Shown here in pieces: positions 7,356-9,386 of a stretch of 9,386 nucleotides of DNA; the stretch's first letter is position 1, and each line of letters begins with the position of its first letter. Source of the stretch: Alphaproteobacteria bacterium (lineage in GTDB: Bacteria > Pseudomonadota > Alphaproteobacteria > UBA828). The position numbers and the translations under genes were made by a program. The stretch covers positions 1 to 9,386 of the forward strand of contig JAPYQV010000076.1 of the NCBI GenBank assembly GCA_029937205.1, read 5' to 3'. The notes under the pieces were generated by a model. That model worked only from the letters and a program-made list of their open reading frames with translations. It was not told the DNA's origin and ran no database searches.

Positions 7356-8225
7356 ATGACCATGCGTAAGGCCCATTTTCAAATCGCCGATCGATATGCC
7401 GATCGGCTCGGCGGCTTTCGCCGCCTCGCCTACACCGAGTGGGGCGCGGCGGACAATCCGCGCGTCGCCGTTTGCGTCCACGGCATGACCCGCAATGGGC
7501 GCGATTTTGACGCCTTTGCCGAGGCACTCTCCGCCAGCCACCGGGTGCTGTGTATTGATCTCGCCGGGCGCGGCGTTAGCGATTGGCTGCGCGAGGCGGC
7601 GGGTTATTCACTGCCCACTTATATCGCCGATATTCGCGGCCTGCTGGCGTCGCAGAAATTGACCGAAGTCGATTGGATCGGCACCTCGCTCGGCGGCTCC
7701 ATCGGCATGATAATCGCCGGCGATGAAGATGCCGTGGCGCGCGGTCTTATCCGCCGCATGGTGCTCAACGATATCGGACCCTTCCTGCCCAAAAGCGGCA
7801 TGGCGCCGATTGCCGACCGCGTCGGCCGGGCACCGGTTTTCGAAGATCTGGAAGCGGCCGAAGTCTATCAGCGCAAGGTCTGCGCCGAGTGGGGCGACCT
7901 CAGTGACGAGACCTGGATGCATCTCACCCTGCACAGCCTGCGCCCGCAAGACGGCGGCGGATTTGCCTATCATCACGATCCGGCAATTGGCGACGCGCTG
8001 CGCGCCAGCGGCCCCCTGCAGGATATCGAAATGTGGCCGTGGTGGCGACGCATCGAATGCCCGATGCTGGTGCTGCGCGGCGCCGAATCGAAAATTCTAC
8101 CGGCCGAGACGGCGGCGGAAATGAAAGCGGACGGTGCCGAGCTCATTGAATATCCCGGCATCGGCCACACCCCGTCGCTCATGGTCGACGAGCAGATTGC
8201 GGCGGTTACGGCTTGGCTGCGATAA
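7356..8225 (+). CDS. Alpha/beta-fold hydrolase with atypical acid position
   Basis: This 289-residue protein has the alpha/beta-hydrolase fold. Visible elements are the oxyanion HG motif in VCVHGMTRNGRDF at 40-51, DLAGRGVSD at 68-76, and the nucleophile elbow GTSLGG at 109-114 with Ser111. The catalytic His is probably His271 in GIGHTPS. In relatives the acid usually sits in an LRG-x-x-S-D-x-L motif. Here the segment reads LRGAESKIL (240-248), with Lys246 at the Asp position. Glu244, or Asp139 in VLNDIGP just after strand 6, could take over. There is no signal peptide, so it is cytosolic. The first ATG has a strong GGAGGA five bases upstream at 7345-7350, which favours 7356 over the second ATG at 7362. 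It is divergent from the CoA-transferase gene across 91 bp. Its stop lies inside the convergent toxin gene, a 20-bp tail overlap. Ester, thioester or lactone cleavage is plausible; the substrate is unknown. Confidence 0.92.
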   Translation: MTMRKAHFQIADRYADRLGGFRRLAYTEWGAADNPRVAVCVHGMTRNGRDFDAFAEALSASHRVLCIDLAGRGVSDWLREAAGYSLPTYIADIRGLLASQKLTEVDWIGTSLGGSIGMIIAGDEDAVARGLIRRMVLNDIGPFLPKSGMAPIADRVGRAPVFEDLEAAEVYQRKVCAEWGDLSDETWMHLTLHSLRPQDGGGFAYHHDPAIGDALRASGPLQDIEMWPWWRRIECPMLVLRGAESKILPAETAAEMKADGAELIEYPGIGHTPSLMVDEQIAAVTAWLR

Positions 8226-8721
8226 AGGCTTTTCGCGCCGTATCGAGCTGTAATAGAAGAATTAGCGGGTCCACCGGCGAAGCAACAAAGCGGTTTTGCA
8301 GGTAAAATCCGGCGGCGGTTTGATCGAGTGCGTGAACCAGAAGCGCTTTCATGCCGGAAATCTCGGCCGCTTTCAAAATGCGCAAAATAGCGTCTTTAAG
8401 AAGCGCTTTCCCGAGCCCCTCGCCTTGGCGAGATTTGTCGACTGCCAATCGCCCCATCAACATGGCCGGGATCGGGTTGGGCATGTTGCGCCTGATTTTC
8501 CCAGGCGCTTGCCGGTGATCGACGGATGCGCTTGCCAAACAATAATAGCCGACAACGCGCCCGTTTTCGCCAACCACGAATGTTCGCGAAGCACCGGAAA
8601 TTTCATTTTGTCGTGCTCGCTCTCTCAACCAGTCATCAAGCACTTGCTTGCCACTGTCGAACGCCGACAAGTCATGATCGGCATTTATGGGCCGAGGCGG
8701 CGTTAGCGTCACCGCTCCCAA
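8206..8721 (-). CDS. GNAT-family toxin of a TacAT/AtaRT-type toxin-antitoxin module
   Basis: This roughly 171-residue GNAT acetyltransferase resembles Salmonella TacT and E. coli AtaT, which acetylate the amino group of aminoacyl-tRNAs and halt translation. Visible family features are HDLSAFDSGKQVLDDWLRER (16-35), SGASRTFVV (42-50), RRNMPNPIPAMLMGRLAVD (77-95), the acetyl-CoA loop SRQGEGLGKALL (97-108), VHAL (129-132) and GFYLQNRF (138-145). Tyr140 aligns with the catalytic tyrosine of TacT. No key residue is missing, so it looks active. The chosen TTG start (8721) gives the N-terminus MGAVT, which resembles homologues as I recall them and overlaps the antitoxin by 13 bp. A GTG at 8712 is an equally serious alternative: it makes a 4-bp GTGA overlap with the antitoxin stop and has GGGAG very close upstream. 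The last residues run into the convergent hydrolase gene on the other strand. Expression should be coupled to the antitoxin. Confidence 0.92.
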   Translation of the reverse strand: MGAVTLTPPRPINADHDLSAFDSGKQVLDDWLRERARQNEISGASRTFVVGENGRVVGYYCLASASVDHRQAPGKIRRNMPNPIPAMLMGRLAVDKSRQGEGLGKALLKDAILRILKAAEISGMKALLVHALDQTAAGFYLQNRFVASPVDPLILLLQLDTARKAFIAAKP

Positions 8722-9005
8722 GGAGATGGCGTGGCCAACAATTTAATTAGAGCCTCGTTCGGCTCAACCGGCGCCTCGAGGCATGCAACGAATTTCGCGT
8801 ATTGAGAATCATCCAGAAGGAATAGTCTCTGGTCTAACAGAGCGTTTTCCGCGGCTTTGCGAGCGCTATCCAGCATAAATTCAGTCCGCGTCTTGCCCAG
8901 ATGGGAGGCCGCACGGTCAATCAACGCCTTTTGCTCCGCCGAGGCGCGTAGATTTATTGTTTCTCTGGGTGACGCCATGTCCTCACGCCGTGAAGATACA
9001 GTCAT
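8709..9005 (-). CDS. DUF1778 ribbon-helix-helix antitoxin (TacA/AtaR-like)
   Basis: This 98-residue protein is the antitoxin partner and likely autorepressor. Residues about 14-60 match the DUF1778 ribbon-helix-helix region: the DNA-contacting strand ETINLRAS (15-22), then helices around EQKALIDRAASHLGKTRTEFML (24-45) and DSARKAAENALLDQRLFLL (46-64). The C-terminal part ends in a flexible stretch, PNEALIKLLATPSPWE, like the toxin-wrapping tail of TacA. The ATG at 9005 has AGGA nine bases upstream. An internal ATG at 8978 would give the more usual short N-terminus (MASPRETINL) but has GAGGA too close. Its stop overlaps the toxin start. A promoter and a long inverted repeat lie directly upstream, as expected for an autoregulated pair. 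In the known systems the antitoxin binds and blocks the toxin, and the complex represses the promoter; that is inferred here. Confidence 0.92.
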   Translation of the reverse strand: MTVSSRREDMASPRETINLRASAEQKALIDRAASHLGKTRTEFMLDSARKAAENALLDQRLFLLDDSQYAKFVACLEAPVEPNEALIKLLATPSPWER

Positions 9006-9037
9006 AGTCCATTATCCTGAGAGTAGAAATGTAGTGT

Positions 9038-9067
9038 CATTGTGTATACTAAATTGTATGCACAATG
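9038..9067. promoter_or_regulatory. Inverted repeat, probable antitoxin/toxin operator
   Basis: The left arm CATTGTGTATAC (9038-9049) and right arm GTATGCACAATG (9056-9067) are reverse complements at 11 of 12 positions, around the 6-bp spacer TAAATT. The repeat lies 32 bp upstream of the antitoxin start and overlaps its predicted -10 and spacer. A ribbon-helix-helix antitoxin typically binds such a dyad, so this is the natural candidate for autorepression. The stretch is much more AT-rich than its surroundings. Confidence 0.75.
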
Positions 9068-9071
9068 TAAA
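9043..9071 (-). promoter_or_regulatory. Sigma-70-type promoter of the toxin-antitoxin pair
   Basis: Read on the minus strand, TTTACA (9071-9066; 5 of 6 to TTGACA) and TATACA (9048-9043; 4 of 6 to TATAAT) are separated by exactly 17 bases. Transcription would begin near 9036, leaving a leader of about 30 bases before the antitoxin ATG at 9005. The -10 box and spacer lie inside the inverted repeat, so protein bound there would block RNA polymerase. Confidence 0.6.
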
Positions 9072-9083
9072 GACGGAAATCAA

Positions 9084-9386
<303 letters not shown>

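Overview
The window looks like chromosomal DNA of a flagellated alphaproteobacterium, probably Rhodospirillales-like. This is inferred from the GC-rich codon use, the style of the MotA/MotB proteins and the gene content, not from a marker gene. It is densely coded: eight genes, six complete and two cut by the window edges, and no gene-free stretch longer than about 145 bases. All genes are on the minus strand except one alpha/beta hydrolase.

Left part (1-3673): the N-terminal 334 residues of an SLC13/DASS-type anion permease with an internal RCK_C domain, then motB and motA. On the minus strand the order is motA, motB (9 bp apart), then the permease 76 bp after motB. motA and motB encode the flagellar stator. 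MotB carries an unusually long low-complexity linker with in-frame 9-bp and 18-bp repeats, and a long acidic, proline-rich tail after its peptidoglycan-binding domain. The 144 bp upstream of motA is the likely control region of the stator genes.

Middle part (3674-8225): a class III (CaiB/BaiF/Frc-type) CoA-transferase is followed 9 bp later by a membrane-anchored penicillin/N-acyl-amide acylase of the Ntn-hydrolase fold. The two read as an operon. Divergent from it, across 91 bp, is an alpha/beta hydrolase whose usual acid position after the sixth or seventh strand reads Lys instead of Asp. The three could serve one acyl-compound pathway, but no substrate can be read from the sequence.

Right part (8206-9386): a two-gene toxin-antitoxin module of the TacAT/AtaRT type, with a DUF1778 ribbon-helix-helix antitoxin and a GNAT tRNA-acetylating toxin. 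It lies between the alpha/beta hydrolase and the 3' end of hemB (porphobilinogen synthase). It has its own promoter, which overlaps a near-perfect 12-bp-arm inverted repeat that is an attractive autoregulatory operator. The toxin's C-terminus overlaps the C-terminus of the convergent hydrolase by 20 bp. This module is the clearest accessory element. I see no CRISPR, RNA gene, insertion sequence or wholly unfamiliar protein family here.
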